A DNA stretch of 64,000 bases from an uncultured Flavobacteriaceae bacterium (GTDB taxonomy: Bacteria > Bacteroidota > Bacteroidia > Flavobacteriales > Flavobacteriaceae), in the NCBI GenBank assembly GCA_947502635.1, contig CANNAN010000002.1:310001-374000 (forward strand), written 5' to 3'. The notes below the pieces were generated by a model. It was not told the DNA's origin, did no database searches, and worked only from the letters and a program-made list of their open reading frames with translations. A program made the position numbers and the translations under genes. Positions 24,201 to 33,248 of this stretch are shown one piece after another. Position 1 is the stretch's first letter; every line of letters starts with the position of its first letter.

Positions 24201-26612
24201 ATGAAGTTTTTTTATTCCATTTTCTTCTTTTTACTTGTTTCTATCTCTTTTCAGGCGCAGAATGTAAAGGTTTTTAGTGAGCATACAAAAGAACCTATTT
24301 TTGGAGTGGCTATATACAACGTGGATAAATCACAAAGTGTTGTTACTAATTTTAGAGGCGAAGCAGATTTAAGCAAGTTTTCGGATACAGAAATAATTTA
24401 CTTTAAACATTTATCTCACATTTTAAAAAAAATAACAAAACTTCAATTAGGAAACTCAAATAGAGTGTATTTAAGTTCGAATACTCAAGATTTAGAAGAG
24501 ATCGTTATTTCGGCTTCAAAATTTGAACAAAATAAAAGAGACATTCCACAAAAAATAATCAGTGTAAATACGGCAAGTATTCAGTTTTCAAATCCACAAA
24601 CAAGTGCCGATCTGTTAGAAAACACGGGGAAAGTTTATATTCAGAAAAGTCAGTTAGGAGGAGGAAGCCCTATGATTAGAGGGTTTGCTACCAACAGGTT
24701 ATTAATTACTGTAGATGGTGTGAGAATGAATAATGCCATTTTTAGAGGAGGAAATTTACAAAATGTTATTGCTGTCGATCCGTTTTCTGTTCAAAGTACA
24801 GAAGTTACTTTAGGTTCAGGATCCGTAATTTATGGAAGTGACGCTATTGGAGGTGTTATGAGTTTTTATACGCAAAAACCAAAACTGTCCAATTCAGACT
24901 CTTTGTTATTTAAATCAAATATTATTGTTAGGCACGCAACGGCCAGTAATGAAAAAACAGGTCATTTTGATTTTAATTTGGGTTATAAAAAATGGGCTTT
25001 TGTAACTAATGGAAGTTACACAAATTTTGGAGATTTAAAGATGGGAACAAATGGTCCCGATGCTTATTTAAGACCTGAATTTGTTTTAACAACTGATTCA
25101 GGTGATATTATTCGTGAAAATAACGATCCTCTGGCACAAAAATTCTCTGGATATGATCAATTAAATTTGATGCAAAAAATTCGTTATGAACCCTATGAAA
25201 ATTTAAGTTTTGATTTAGGACTGTATTACACCAGGACATCAAATATTCCAAGATACGACCGTTTAATACGTTATAAAGATAATGCTTTGCGCTCTGCTGA
25301 GTGGAATTATGGACCACAAAAATGGTTTATGTCTAATCTACAGGTTACTAAGCTAAGTAGTAATTCTAACTTGCACGATAAAATTAAAGTTACTTTAGCA
25401 TATCAAAATTTTCAAGAAAGTAGATTAGATAGAGACTTTCAATCTACTATAAGGAATGTTAGAGAAGAAGCTGTAGATGCCTATTCTTTTAACCTGGATT
25501 TAGAAAAAACATTAAGTTCTAAAACACAATTTTTTTATGGACTAGAATATGTTTATAACAAAGTGATGTCTCACGGAAAGGAAGAAAACATCTCTAATAA
25601 TGTGAGTTCGCCATCTGTTTCCAGATACCCTAACGGTGCTAGCTGGCAATCTGCAGCGATATATTCCAGTATTAAATATAAACCAAATAATAAGTTTGTT
25701 TTTCAATCTGGTTTACGTTTTAATCATATTGTTTCCAATGCCAACTTTAAAGAAAACAATGTCTTTTTAAATTTACCATTCGAATCATCTAAAAACAAAG
25801 CAGGAGCACTTACTGGCACCGCGGGTATTAGGTGGTCACCAAATAAAACAATACAATGGAAACTTAATACATCTTCTGCTTTTAGAGCGCCTAATATTGA
25901 TGATATTGGTAAAGTATTTGATTCCGAGCCTGGCTCTGTAGTGGTTCCCAACGAGAATCTAAAACCAGAGTATGCTTATGGTGGTGAATTAGGAGTGAAA
26001 CTAGATTTCAATAAAAAGCTAGTACTAGATATGAGTACATATTATACGTATTTAGACAATGCTTTAGTGCGTAGAGATTATGATTTAAATGGCGATACAG
26101 AGATTATTTACGACGGAGAGTTAAGTAATGTACAAGCCATACAAAATGCTTCTAAAGCTTGGATTTATGGCTTTGAAATAGGTTTAAAAGCAGCTATTAC
26201 CAATCACATCGATTTAACATCTCAATATAGTATCATTGGAGGAACAGAGGAAAATGATGCTATAGAAGTTCCTATTCGTCATGTAGCTCCTAATTTTGGA
26301 AATACCCATTTAGTTTGGACATCTAAAGGATTAAAATTAGATGTGTTTGCAAATTATAACAGTGAACTTTCTTTTAACCAATTGGCACCTTCTGAAATTG
26401 AAAAAGATTATATATATGCCCCCGATAATCAAGGTGATCCACACAGTCCTTCATGGTATACATTGAATTTTAGAGCACAGTGTCAAATAAGTAACTCCAC
26501 TACTGTTACAGCTAGTTTAGAGAATATCACAGACCAGCGCTATAGAACATATTCTTCTGGAATTTCAGCAGCAGGAAGAAACTTTATTTTATCTTTAAAA
26601 TATAGTTTATAA
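24201..26612 (+). CDS. TonB-dependent receptor with FRAP/NENL motif
   Basis: Outer-membrane receptor of 803 residues from the ATG at 24201. The frame is open back to 24129, but that stretch lies inside recO and precedes the signal peptide (KFFYSIFFFLLVSISFQAQ). It has a short carboxypeptidase-like domain, a plug (VVISASKFEQ-type linker, GGGSPMIRGFATNRLLITVD) and a barrel with SAFRAPNIDDIGKVFDSEPG and VVPNENLKPE, the block seen in haem/haemoglobin-type receptors of the Bacteroidota. There is no histidine between FRAP and NENL. It lies 4 bp after recO in an apparent operon with no shared function. The ligand is unknown. Confidence 0.85.
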   Translation: MKFFYSIFFFLLVSISFQAQNVKVFSEHTKEPIFGVAIYNVDKSQSVVTNFRGEADLSKFSDTEIIYFKHLSHILKKITKLQLGNSNRVYLSSNTQDLEEIVISASKFEQNKRDIPQKIISVNTASIQFSNPQTSADLLENTGKVYIQKSQLGGGSPMIRGFATNRLLITVDGVRMNNAIFRGGNLQNVIAVDPFSVQSTEVTLGSGSVIYGSDAIGGVMSFYTQKPKLSNSDSLLFKSNIIVRHATASNEKTGHFDFNLGYKKWAFVTNGSYTNFGDLKMGTNGPDAYLRPEFVLTTDSGDIIRENNDPLAQKFSGYDQLNLMQKIRYEPYENLSFDLGLYYTRTSNIPRYDRLIRYKDNALRSAEWNYGPQKWFMSNLQVTKLSSNSNLHDKIKVTLAYQNFQESRLDRDFQSTIRNVREEAVDAYSFNLDLEKTLSSKTQFFYGLEYVYNKVMSHGKEENISNNVSSPSVSRYPNGASWQSAAIYSSIKYKPNNKFVFQSGLRFNHIVSNANFKENNVFLNLPFESSKNKAGALTGTAGIRWSPNKTIQWKLNTSSAFRAPNIDDIGKVFDSEPGSVVVPNENLKPEYAYGGELGVKLDFNKKLVLDMSTYYTYLDNALVRRDYDLNGDTEIIYDGELSNVQAIQNASKAWIYGFEIGLKAAITNHIDLTSQYSIIGGTEENDAIEVPIRHVAPNFGNTHLVWTSKGLKLDVFANYNSELSFNQLAPSEIEKDYIYAPDNQGDPHSPSWYTLNFRAQCQISNSTTVTASLENITDQRYRTYSSGISAAGRNFILSLKYSL

Positions 26613-26616
26613 ATTA

Positions 26617-28983
26617 CTACTTTTTAATTGCTTTTTTAGTAACTATTGAACCATTTGATAATGCTACTTTAGCTATATAAACCGAACTATTTAGGTTAGA
26701 AAGTGTATAAGTTTCAGAGCTTTTCTGACCTTTAAAATGATATAATTGTCTTCCTAAACGATCAAAAATACTTACTGTTTTAATGTTTAGATTATTTGAG
26801 GTTTTAAATTGAACATGATCATTATCTAATTCAACGATACTTAAGCTGTTTTCGTTCGAAGAAATATCATCAATAGACAAAGCATCGGCATTAAATACAA
26901 TTTCAAAACGCTCATTAAACTCGCCTGTTTCCGATGTAAAAGTATAGTCTGAAGTAGATAAATCGTGCAACTTATTAAGTAAATTATCTTTTAAGTAAAC
27001 CGTATTTGTATTTAAGAAATCACCTTGTAATTGAGCAATGGATAATTTGTATAGTGTCGCAGCATCGATGATCGTTTTAAACCCAAGTTGTATAACTTCA
27101 TCATTATTAATACTATTTACATCTTTGCCTTGTATCGCAAATTTCTTGTTCGAATTTTCTATGTTTGAGTATAAGGACACATAAGTAGTCGGCGCAACAA
27201 TTTTATGAGCATCATAAAAAGTACCATCATCATTATTTGTAGCCCCACTAACGTATCCTATCAATATTTGATTAAACACCCCATTATCAGACGTCAGGTT
27301 AATCCATATTTTATTAGCTTCTGAATTGCTGGATTTCTTCTTTGAGTTAGTGTTTTTAAAGAATTGGCTGTTATTATTGGTGATGCCTCTCATAGCATTA
27401 TTGAAAATAACGTTTCCAGTGCTTGAAGGTCTTGCTTGAGCATATGAAACAAAAAAGCCTTGACCAGAAGGGATATAATCATTAGGAGCTACACCATCTC
27501 CTCCAGCAGTCCCCCCTGTCCCATTACCAATTGCATAATCTGAGGTCGCAAAATTTAATTGTTGGTTACCATTGGCCGTCGAAGAAAAAGGTGTGTTCTG
27601 TGACCAAAAATAAATAGCCCCTTCTAACGTACCAGCTGTATTTGTACCAGCATTATACGCGTTTTGGGTAAAGAAATCTGAGATGCTTATGGCAGATGGG
27701 TAAGGGTTTCCAATTAGGTTCCAATTACTATCGAGGATAGAGCCGTCATTTCTAACAACAGGAACAGTAATAATACCATTATTAAAATCTCCAGTAAAAG
27801 TATAGTCAAATTGGTAAGGTGGAGAACCAGGACCAATAAAGACACTTTCTTCATGAGTTGATGCATAACCTACTCCAGCAACCATGGTTGTTGCTCCATT
27901 AACACGAGACCAATCATTACCATTATCATCAATATCGTCCTGACCTGTTACGGTTGCATTATCATTCCCAGTTTCCATGGTAGCGTCCTCAAAATTGGCT
28001 GCATTAAACGAAAAACGTCTATTAACATCCGAATCACTTAAAGCACTACCTATAGTTGTGCCAGAAACAGGAGAACTCCAGTAAGTATATTCATACCATA
28101 CAGCCAATGGAGATGTCGTTTTTGTAACCTCCATGGTTCCATTGTTTGTTATAGTACTGGTATCGTCGTTTTGTATTACGGAACCATAAGGGCGTACATT
28201 AATAGTGCTTCCTGCATCTACCGTAATGTCATTCTCAATTTCAATATAGGTATTATCGCTTACAGTTAAAGTTGAATTATTATTAACAGTTAAGCTACAG
28301 GCACTAAAGCTTGTATTGCTATAATTTCCATTTATTATAGCTGGCATTGTAATGTCTGGCACACCATTATCCCATACTGAACCATTCCAGATTGTTGTTA
28401 AGCCAGAGCATGTAACTGATGCCGATACTACCCCATTGAAAGTAAAATCACTAATTCGAAACCTTCCTACAGTACTGCTTGCATTCCAAGCATAGATTCT
28501 AAAAGTAATTGCACTTGTAATATTTTGATAAACAGAAGCAGATAAATCGATTGTGGTCGCTCCAACAATTGGAGAACCAATATTGGCGGTATAGCCATCA
28601 ATACTACTTCTTACAGCAAAGGTGGTTGGTCCAGTGCCAGATATTGTACTATTATAAACAAAACTAGTAAAATCAATTTCATACCCAGAATTAGGTATTA
28701 TTATAAATTCAAAATATGCAGTTAAATCAATAGATGGAGTGTTCCAACTACTTGCACTATATGCATCTGTAAAATTTCTTGGAGTAGTCCCAGATCCTAT
28801 ACCAATACCCGAAACAGTGATGTTAGAATCTACAGTCTGTCCAGTAGTATATGGGTTGTTAGTGTTAGGATTTATTTCAGTGATTGGATTTGTGAAGATA
28901 CTTTGCCCAAACCCAAAAGAAACCACACATAAACATGTAATTGAGAGAGTGAGAGATTTTAAATAAGCAATTTTTTTCATCAT
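26617..28983 (-). CDS. Secreted protein with type A T9SS sorting domain
   Basis: Protein of 788 residues: signal peptide, an N-terminal beta-sandwich (residues 35-190, ending FRISDFTFNGVV) like those of T9SS cargo, then a glycan- or repeat-like beta region (LTVNNNSTLTVSDNTYIEIE, NVRPYGSVIQNDDTSTITNN). A conserved cargo module follows (YWSSPV, LIGNPYPSAISISDFF, PSGQGFFVSY, FFKNTNSKKKSS). The C-terminal sorting domain ends VYIAKVALSNGSIVTKKAIKK. No enzyme motif is visible, so it may be an adhesin or envelope protein. The same module occurs in the 1099-residue protein at 59904-63203. It is convergent with the TonB receptor gene, 4 bp apart. Confidence 0.85.
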   Translation of the reverse strand: MMKKIAYLKSLTLSITCLCVVSFGFGQSIFTNPITEINPNTNNPYTTGQTVDSNITVSGIGIGSGTTPRNFTDAYSASSWNTPSIDLTAYFEFIIIPNSGYEIDFTSFVYNSTISGTGPTTFAVRSSIDGYTANIGSPIVGATTIDLSASVYQNITSAITFRIYAWNASSTVGRFRISDFTFNGVVSASVTCSGLTTIWNGSVWDNGVPDITMPAIINGNYSNTSFSACSLTVNNNSTLTVSDNTYIEIENDITVDAGSTINVRPYGSVIQNDDTSTITNNGTMEVTKTTSPLAVWYEYTYWSSPVSGTTIGSALSDSDVNRRFSFNAANFEDATMETGNDNATVTGQDDIDDNGNDWSRVNGATTMVAGVGYASTHEESVFIGPGSPPYQFDYTFTGDFNNGIITVPVVRNDGSILDSNWNLIGNPYPSAISISDFFTQNAYNAGTNTAGTLEGAIYFWSQNTPFSSTANGNQQLNFATSDYAIGNGTGGTAGGDGVAPNDYIPSGQGFFVSYAQARPSSTGNVIFNNAMRGITNNNSQFFKNTNSKKKSSNSEANKIWINLTSDNGVFNQILIGYVSGATNNDDGTFYDAHKIVAPTTYVSLYSNIENSNKKFAIQGKDVNSINNDEVIQLGFKTIIDAATLYKLSIAQLQGDFLNTNTVYLKDNLLNKLHDLSTSDYTFTSETGEFNERFEIVFNADALSIDDISSNENSLSIVELDNDHVQFKTSNNLNIKTVSIFDRLGRQLYHFKGQKSSETYTLSNLNSSVYIAKVALSNGSIVTKKAIKK

Positions 28984-29049
28984 GTTAAGTTTTAAAATTT
29001 AAGATTTGGATTTTATAAATTTTTATTCTTATTGTTAATAATCTATTCC

Positions 29050-29057
29050 TATTTTTG
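29050..29057 (+). promoter_or_regulatory. -7 element TATTTTTG of recX
   Basis: Exact TAnnTTTG match only seven bases before the recX ATG at 29065, with TTG at 29032-29034 (15-bp spacer, slightly short). Transcript would be nearly leaderless. Confidence 0.45.
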
Positions 29058-29064
29058 AAAAACC

Positions 29065-29541
29065 ATGAAGGTATTAAAAAAAACATATACGGTACAAGAA
29101 GCCACCCAAAAAATGGAGCATTATTGTGCATATCAAGAACGGTGTCATCAAGAAGTTAGGCTAAAGCTAGAAGCTATGCACATGATACCCGAAGCTATCG
29201 ATGTGATTATAGTTCATCTTCTAGAACACAACTTTCTTAATGAAGAACGTTTTGCCAAAACATTTGTAAGCGGTAAGCTTAAAATCAAACATTGGGGCCG
29301 ACGTCGTTTAACTTACGAACTTAAGAAAAAAGACGTGGTCAAAGTTAATATAAATCAAGCTCTTAGCGAAATAGAAAATGAGGAATATATCGGAATTTTC
29401 AACGATTTAGCCGAAAAGAAGGCGAATTCAATTAAAGAAACTAACAAATTTAAGAAAAAAAAGAAATTAATCGACTATTTGCTATACAGAGGATGGGAAT
29501 CTCATTTGGTGTACGAAAAAGCAAACGAGCTTATACAGTAA
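29065..29541 (+). CDS. recX: Regulatory protein RecX
   Basis: All-helical modulator of RecA, 158 residues, built from three-helix repeats. Motifs typical of RecX: AYQERCHQEVRLKLEAM (first repeat), LEHNFLNEERFAKTFVSGKL with HWGRRRLTYELKKK (second), and KKKKLIDYLLYRGWESHLVYE (third). recA is not in the window. Its 3' end overlaps the convergent cupin gene by 11 bp. Confidence 0.92.
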   Translation: MKVLKKTYTVQEATQKMEHYCAYQERCHQEVRLKLEAMHMIPEAIDVIIVHLLEHNFLNEERFAKTFVSGKLKIKHWGRRRLTYELKKKDVVKVNINQALSEIENEEYIGIFNDLAEKKANSIKETNKFKKKKKLIDYLLYRGWESHLVYEKANELIQ

Positions 29542-30403
29542 TACTTCTATTTTTATGTGTTCTAATAATAGCCTGCTCATTTTTCCAATCAATCCATTTT
29601 TGCCCTTTTAAGCGCCTCATTATATTATCATAATTACGCATAATACATAGGTTGTATATGGCTTTGCTGAAATTTTTCGGATTTCTTGCTATAGCTCTCA
29701 AACTCATAGAAAACCCAGGTGTTATATAACGCATGTAATGCCAATAACCTTCTGGCATATATAAAACTTCACCATGTTTTAACTCTGTTTCATAACCTTT
29801 AGCTTTTTTGAGCACGGGCCATTTTTCAAAATCAGGATTATTAAAATTGATGTCTTCTCTCGTAATTAAAGAATGTGGAATTTTATATAAGTATTTACTC
29901 TGTTTTTGGTCAAATAAAATGACTTGTTTCGTCCCTTCAAAATGAAAATGAAAAATATTTGCCAAATCAATGTCGTAATGCATAAAAGTATGTGAGTCGC
30001 GTCCTCCAAAAAACAACATAGGAATGCCTTTCATTAGGCGTAAACCAAAATCTGGAAATGTAAAATCTTTCTGTAAATCGGGTATTTCTTTTAAGGCGTT
30101 CCAAAGAAAAATACGATATTTAGTGGGTTCACTTTTTAACAAATCCACATAATCGCTCATTTTCATCTTTGCGTGTGGCTCGTTAAATCCATCTTTATAA
30201 TCCACAGGTCTATCATCGTAAAGCGGAATAGTAATATTTCCAGCAATGACTCTCATATAATCTAAATTCCACTTGGTATAAGCAGGCCAATCTTCTATAA
30301 AATTCTCAATAACTACAGGTTTTTGCAGATTAAAATAGAATTTTAAAAAGTCCGCTTTAGTAATGGTTTTTACACGAGGAATATCTTGCAGATTAAGTGC
30401 CAA
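29531..30403 (-). CDS. JmjC-like cupin (Cupin_8) oxygenase-type protein
   Basis: Protein of 290 residues with the Cupin_8/JmjC fold. Motifs in order: KPVVIENFIEDWPAYTKWN (N-terminal cap), MHYDIDLANIFHFHFEGTKQ with H142 and D144, and EVLYMPEGYWHYM with H222. Together these make the HxD...H iron site of 2-oxoglutarate-dependent hydroxylases. The C-terminal helical tail (RNPKNFSKAIYNLCIMRNYD) is as in flavobacterial members. The substrate, possibly a protein side chain, is unknown. It overlaps recX by 11 bp tail to tail. Confidence 0.85.
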   Translation of the reverse strand: MALNLQDIPRVKTITKADFLKFYFNLQKPVVIENFIEDWPAYTKWNLDYMRVIAGNITIPLYDDRPVDYKDGFNEPHAKMKMSDYVDLLKSEPTKYRIFLWNALKEIPDLQKDFTFPDFGLRLMKGIPMLFFGGRDSHTFMHYDIDLANIFHFHFEGTKQVILFDQKQSKYLYKIPHSLITREDINFNNPDFEKWPVLKKAKGYETELKHGEVLYMPEGYWHYMRYITPGFSMSLRAIARNPKNFSKAIYNLCIMRNYDNIMRRLKGQKWIDWKNEQAIIRTHKNRSITV

Positions 30404-30574
30404 TACTTAAATAGTTTAGTCTTCAGAAATAGTTTAGTTTTTCAAAGTTAAGAAAACGTTACGAAAACAGAAATAGTATTTTAAGAGTTGTCTTTAATTA
30501 AATAAAAACCAATGTTTTGCATTAACAAAAGAATGGGTTTGCCCTAAGTAAATTGATAGGCTATAACCTTTAAC

Positions 30575-31669
30575 TTATTTTAAAACTTTTGCTTTTTCTT
30601 TAGCTGCTTCATTACGCTCAATAGTATGATCTGGTCGTGTCCATTTAGGTTTTTCACCTAAAGCCTCGTATTGAGAATTATCTGCTTCAACAGTTTGAGG
30701 TTGTACTTTTTTTGTAAATGGTTTTTGCGGATTTAAGCCTAGTAATTCAAACATTTTCATGTCTTCATTAACATCAGGGTTTGGAGTTGTTAATAATTTA
30801 TCTCCAGCAAAAATAGAATTGGCTCCAGCAAAAAAGCACATAGCTTGTCCTTCTTTAGACATTTGAGTTCTACCTGCACTTAAACGCACTTGTGTTTCAG
30901 GCATGACGATACGTGTGGTAGCAACCATACGAATCATATCCCATATTTCAACAGGCTTCTCCTCTTCTAAAGGGGTGCCTTCAACAGCTACTAAAGCATT
31001 TATAGGTGTGGATTCTGGTTGTGGATTCAAGGTCGATAATGCGACTAACATACCAGCACGATCTTCTATATTTTCTCCCATACCTATAATACCACCACTA
31101 CAAACTGTAACATTGGTTTTACGTACATTGTCAATGGTATCTAATCGGTCTTGATAGCCACGGGTTGATATGACTTCTTTATAATATTCTTCCGATGAAT
31201 CTAAATTATGATTGTAAGCATACAAACCAGCTTCGGCTAAACGCTGTGCTTGGTTTTCGGTAATCATCCCTAATGTACAGCACACTTCCATATCCAGTTT
31301 ATTAATGGTGCGTACCATTTCTAAAACCTCGTCAAACTCTTCCCCATCTTTTACATTTCGCCATGCTGCGCCCATACAAACGCGAGAGCTGCCTGTAGAT
31401 TTTGCACGTAATGCTTGAGCTTTTACTTGCTGCACAGACATTAAATCGTTCCCTTCAATATTAGTATGGTAACGAGCTGCTTGCGGACAATAACCACAAT
31501 CTTCTGAACAACCACCTGTTTTTATAGACAATAAAGTAGATACTTGTACTACATTAGGGTCGTGGTGCAAACGGTGAATAGTAGCAGCTTCGTAAAGCAA
31601 TTCCATCAAAGGTTTGTTGTAAATTTTTAAGATCTCTTCTTTAGTCCAGTTGTGTCGTATCTCGCTCAT
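30575..31669 (-). CDS. bioB: Biotin synthase
   Basis: Radical-SAM enzyme of 364 residues that inserts sulfur into dethiobiotin. The radical-SAM cluster is KTGGCSEDCGYCPQ with C54, C58 and C61. The [2Fe-2S] site and substrate contacts are seen in RVCMGAAWR, CCTLGM and YNHNLDSSEEYY, with the conserved arginine in RLSAGR. The length includes a lysine- and proline-rich C-terminal tail (about residues 325-364) longer than in E. coli. It is transcribed alone; the other biotin genes on this strand start 1.6 kb upstream across a divergent ATP-grasp gene. Confidence 0.97.
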   Translation of the reverse strand: MSEIRHNWTKEEILKIYNKPLMELLYEAATIHRLHHDPNVVQVSTLLSIKTGGCSEDCGYCPQAARYHTNIEGNDLMSVQQVKAQALRAKSTGSSRVCMGAAWRNVKDGEEFDEVLEMVRTINKLDMEVCCTLGMITENQAQRLAEAGLYAYNHNLDSSEEYYKEVISTRGYQDRLDTIDNVRKTNVTVCSGGIIGMGENIEDRAGMLVALSTLNPQPESTPINALVAVEGTPLEEEKPVEIWDMIRMVATTRIVMPETQVRLSAGRTQMSKEGQAMCFFAGANSIFAGDKLLTTPNPDVNEDMKMFELLGLNPQKPFTKKVQPQTVEADNSQYEALGEKPKWTRPDHTIERNEAAKEKAKVLK

Positions 31670-31691
31670 AAATCAAGTTGATTAACTATAT

Positions 31692-31724
31692 CAAAAATAC
31701 TAATTAAATAGGACATACTTTCAA
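31692..31724 (-). promoter_or_regulatory. Promoter of bioB
   Basis: Minus strand: TTG (31724-31722), 22-bp spacer, TATTTTTG (31699-31692), 22 bases before the bioB start codon. No palindromic BirA- or BioR-like operator is evident beside it. Confidence 0.6.
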
Positions 31725-31867
31725 TATTTTTCTAATTAATATACTCTAATCCCAAGGCTTATTTTTAACAAGCTCAAAGTTGTGTATTTTTTTAATGTTT
31801 AAGTAAATTGACATAATAGACTATTTTATCTACTTTATTTTTATATTTAAATCATAAATTTTAGAGC

Positions 31868-32902
31868 ATGAATAGACTATTGGTTTTCTTAAAATATACT
31901 AATAAAAAGAGTCTTCCAAAAATGATAAAGGAGGTGGTTACTCTTATGATTAAAAAGAGAGAAATCCCTTTTTATTATTTTAAATATTTATATAGAAAAG
32001 AAGCAACTAATTATTTGGATTATATAAGTTTTAAAGAGCAGCTACTCCTGGTGGATCATAGAACTTTGCATAATCCAGATTATGTTGCCTTGATAAATAA
32101 CAAACTCTATTTTGCTCTGTTTTGCGAAAGAACATCCATTAATACCCCGAAACTAATAAGCTATAATTTTGGAACTAGTTTTTTCTTCAATAACGAAGTT
32201 ATACAAATTACAAATAAGGCAAATCTTATAACTTTTTTTGAAAATTTATTTGATCTAAATAAGATCGATGCGTTATTTTTTAGACCACCATCTGATTATG
32301 GAGGAAAAGGATGTTTTAAAATTACAAAATTAGATATTCAAAATAATTTAGAAGGGTTATATGAAAATTTAATAAATGGTAATTTTGTTCACACCAAAGT
32401 TATTAAACAACATGATGACATTAATAGAATACATAGCAAATCGGTAAATACTATGAGGATAGTTTCCTTGTTAACTTTTGAAGGGACTACAGAAATAATT
32501 AGTGCTTTTTTTAGGTTTGGGGTTGGAGATGGTGTCGTTGATAATGCTACATCTGGTGGCTTTTTTGTTGGGATTAATCTAGAGGATGGGATTTTAAAAT
32601 CTATAGGCCATTATTTGCCAGAGCATGGAGGAAAAGAAATCACAGAACATCCCGATAGTGGATTTAAATTTGAAGGCTTTAAAATTCCTTATTATAAAGA
32701 AGCGTGTGACCTTGTAATAGATACTGCCAAAATTATTCCAGACGGATTAATTGGCTGGGATGTTGCAATAACTCCTAATGGACCTATAATTATAGAAGCT
32801 AATGCAGAACCTCATATTCCTATTAGTGATATAGCTTATGGGGGATTATTGAAAAATAAACATGTGAAAAAATTAGTTGATGAATTAAAAAAGAAACCAT
32901 AA
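31868..32902 (+). CDS. ATP-grasp protein of the sugar-transfer-associated type
   Basis: Protein of 344 residues with an ATP-grasp fold of the ATPgrasp_ST kind found near polysaccharide genes. Visible are FRPPSDYGGKGCFKI (nucleotide-binding loop), KVIKQHDDINRIHSKSVNTMRIVS, TSGGFFVGINLEDG, and GWDVAITPNGPIIIEANAEP with the metal-binding Asp, Glu and Asn near the C-terminus. It should form a carboxylate-amine or similar bond using ATP, with unknown substrate. It stands alone on the plus strand inside the biotin gene region. Confidence 0.8.
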   Translation: MNRLLVFLKYTNKKSLPKMIKEVVTLMIKKREIPFYYFKYLYRKEATNYLDYISFKEQLLLVDHRTLHNPDYVALINNKLYFALFCERTSINTPKLISYNFGTSFFFNNEVIQITNKANLITFFENLFDLNKIDALFFRPPSDYGGKGCFKITKLDIQNNLEGLYENLINGNFVHTKVIKQHDDINRIHSKSVNTMRIVSLLTFEGTTEIISAFFRFGVGDGVVDNATSGGFFVGINLEDGILKSIGHYLPEHGGKEITEHPDSGFKFEGFKIPYYKEACDLVIDTAKIIPDGLIGWDVAITPNGPIIIEANAEPHIPISDIAYGGLLKNKHVKKLVDELKKKP

Positions 32903-33248
32903 TTAGCCTGTCTTTTGAAGAATTGATTAAAAAAAGTTAAAACTTAGTACAAGGAGTTTTTATATGTTGGAAACATTTATGACGAGAGTATTAGTTACTT
33001 TTCTGGCCTTCTTCAGTGTTTTTTTAAGTACTTTCATCAATCTCTTGTCTTTTTAAATATTCAGGTAATTGCATTCCAGCCACAATAGCCACCATTATTA
33101 ATCTATAAACCATAGAAATAATTATAGTTATTGGTTTACAAAATTTGGCATCAATGCAAGCAATGTCACTCTAACCAAATATTGTAAAGAGCCCGGTCAG
33201 GTTTTTAAAAGTTATAAATTGAAATTCGATACCAGTATCTAAATTTAT
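32903..33248. other. Intergenic region with possible gene remnants
   Basis: 346 bases without a clear gene. Two short frames look somewhat protein-like: a 29-codon ATG frame on the minus strand (33024-33113, containing MQLPEYLKRQEIDEST) and a plus-strand frame ending near 33241 (with WFTKFGINASNVTLTKYC). Either could be noise or decayed gene ends. No terminator hairpin was found. Confidence 0.35.
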
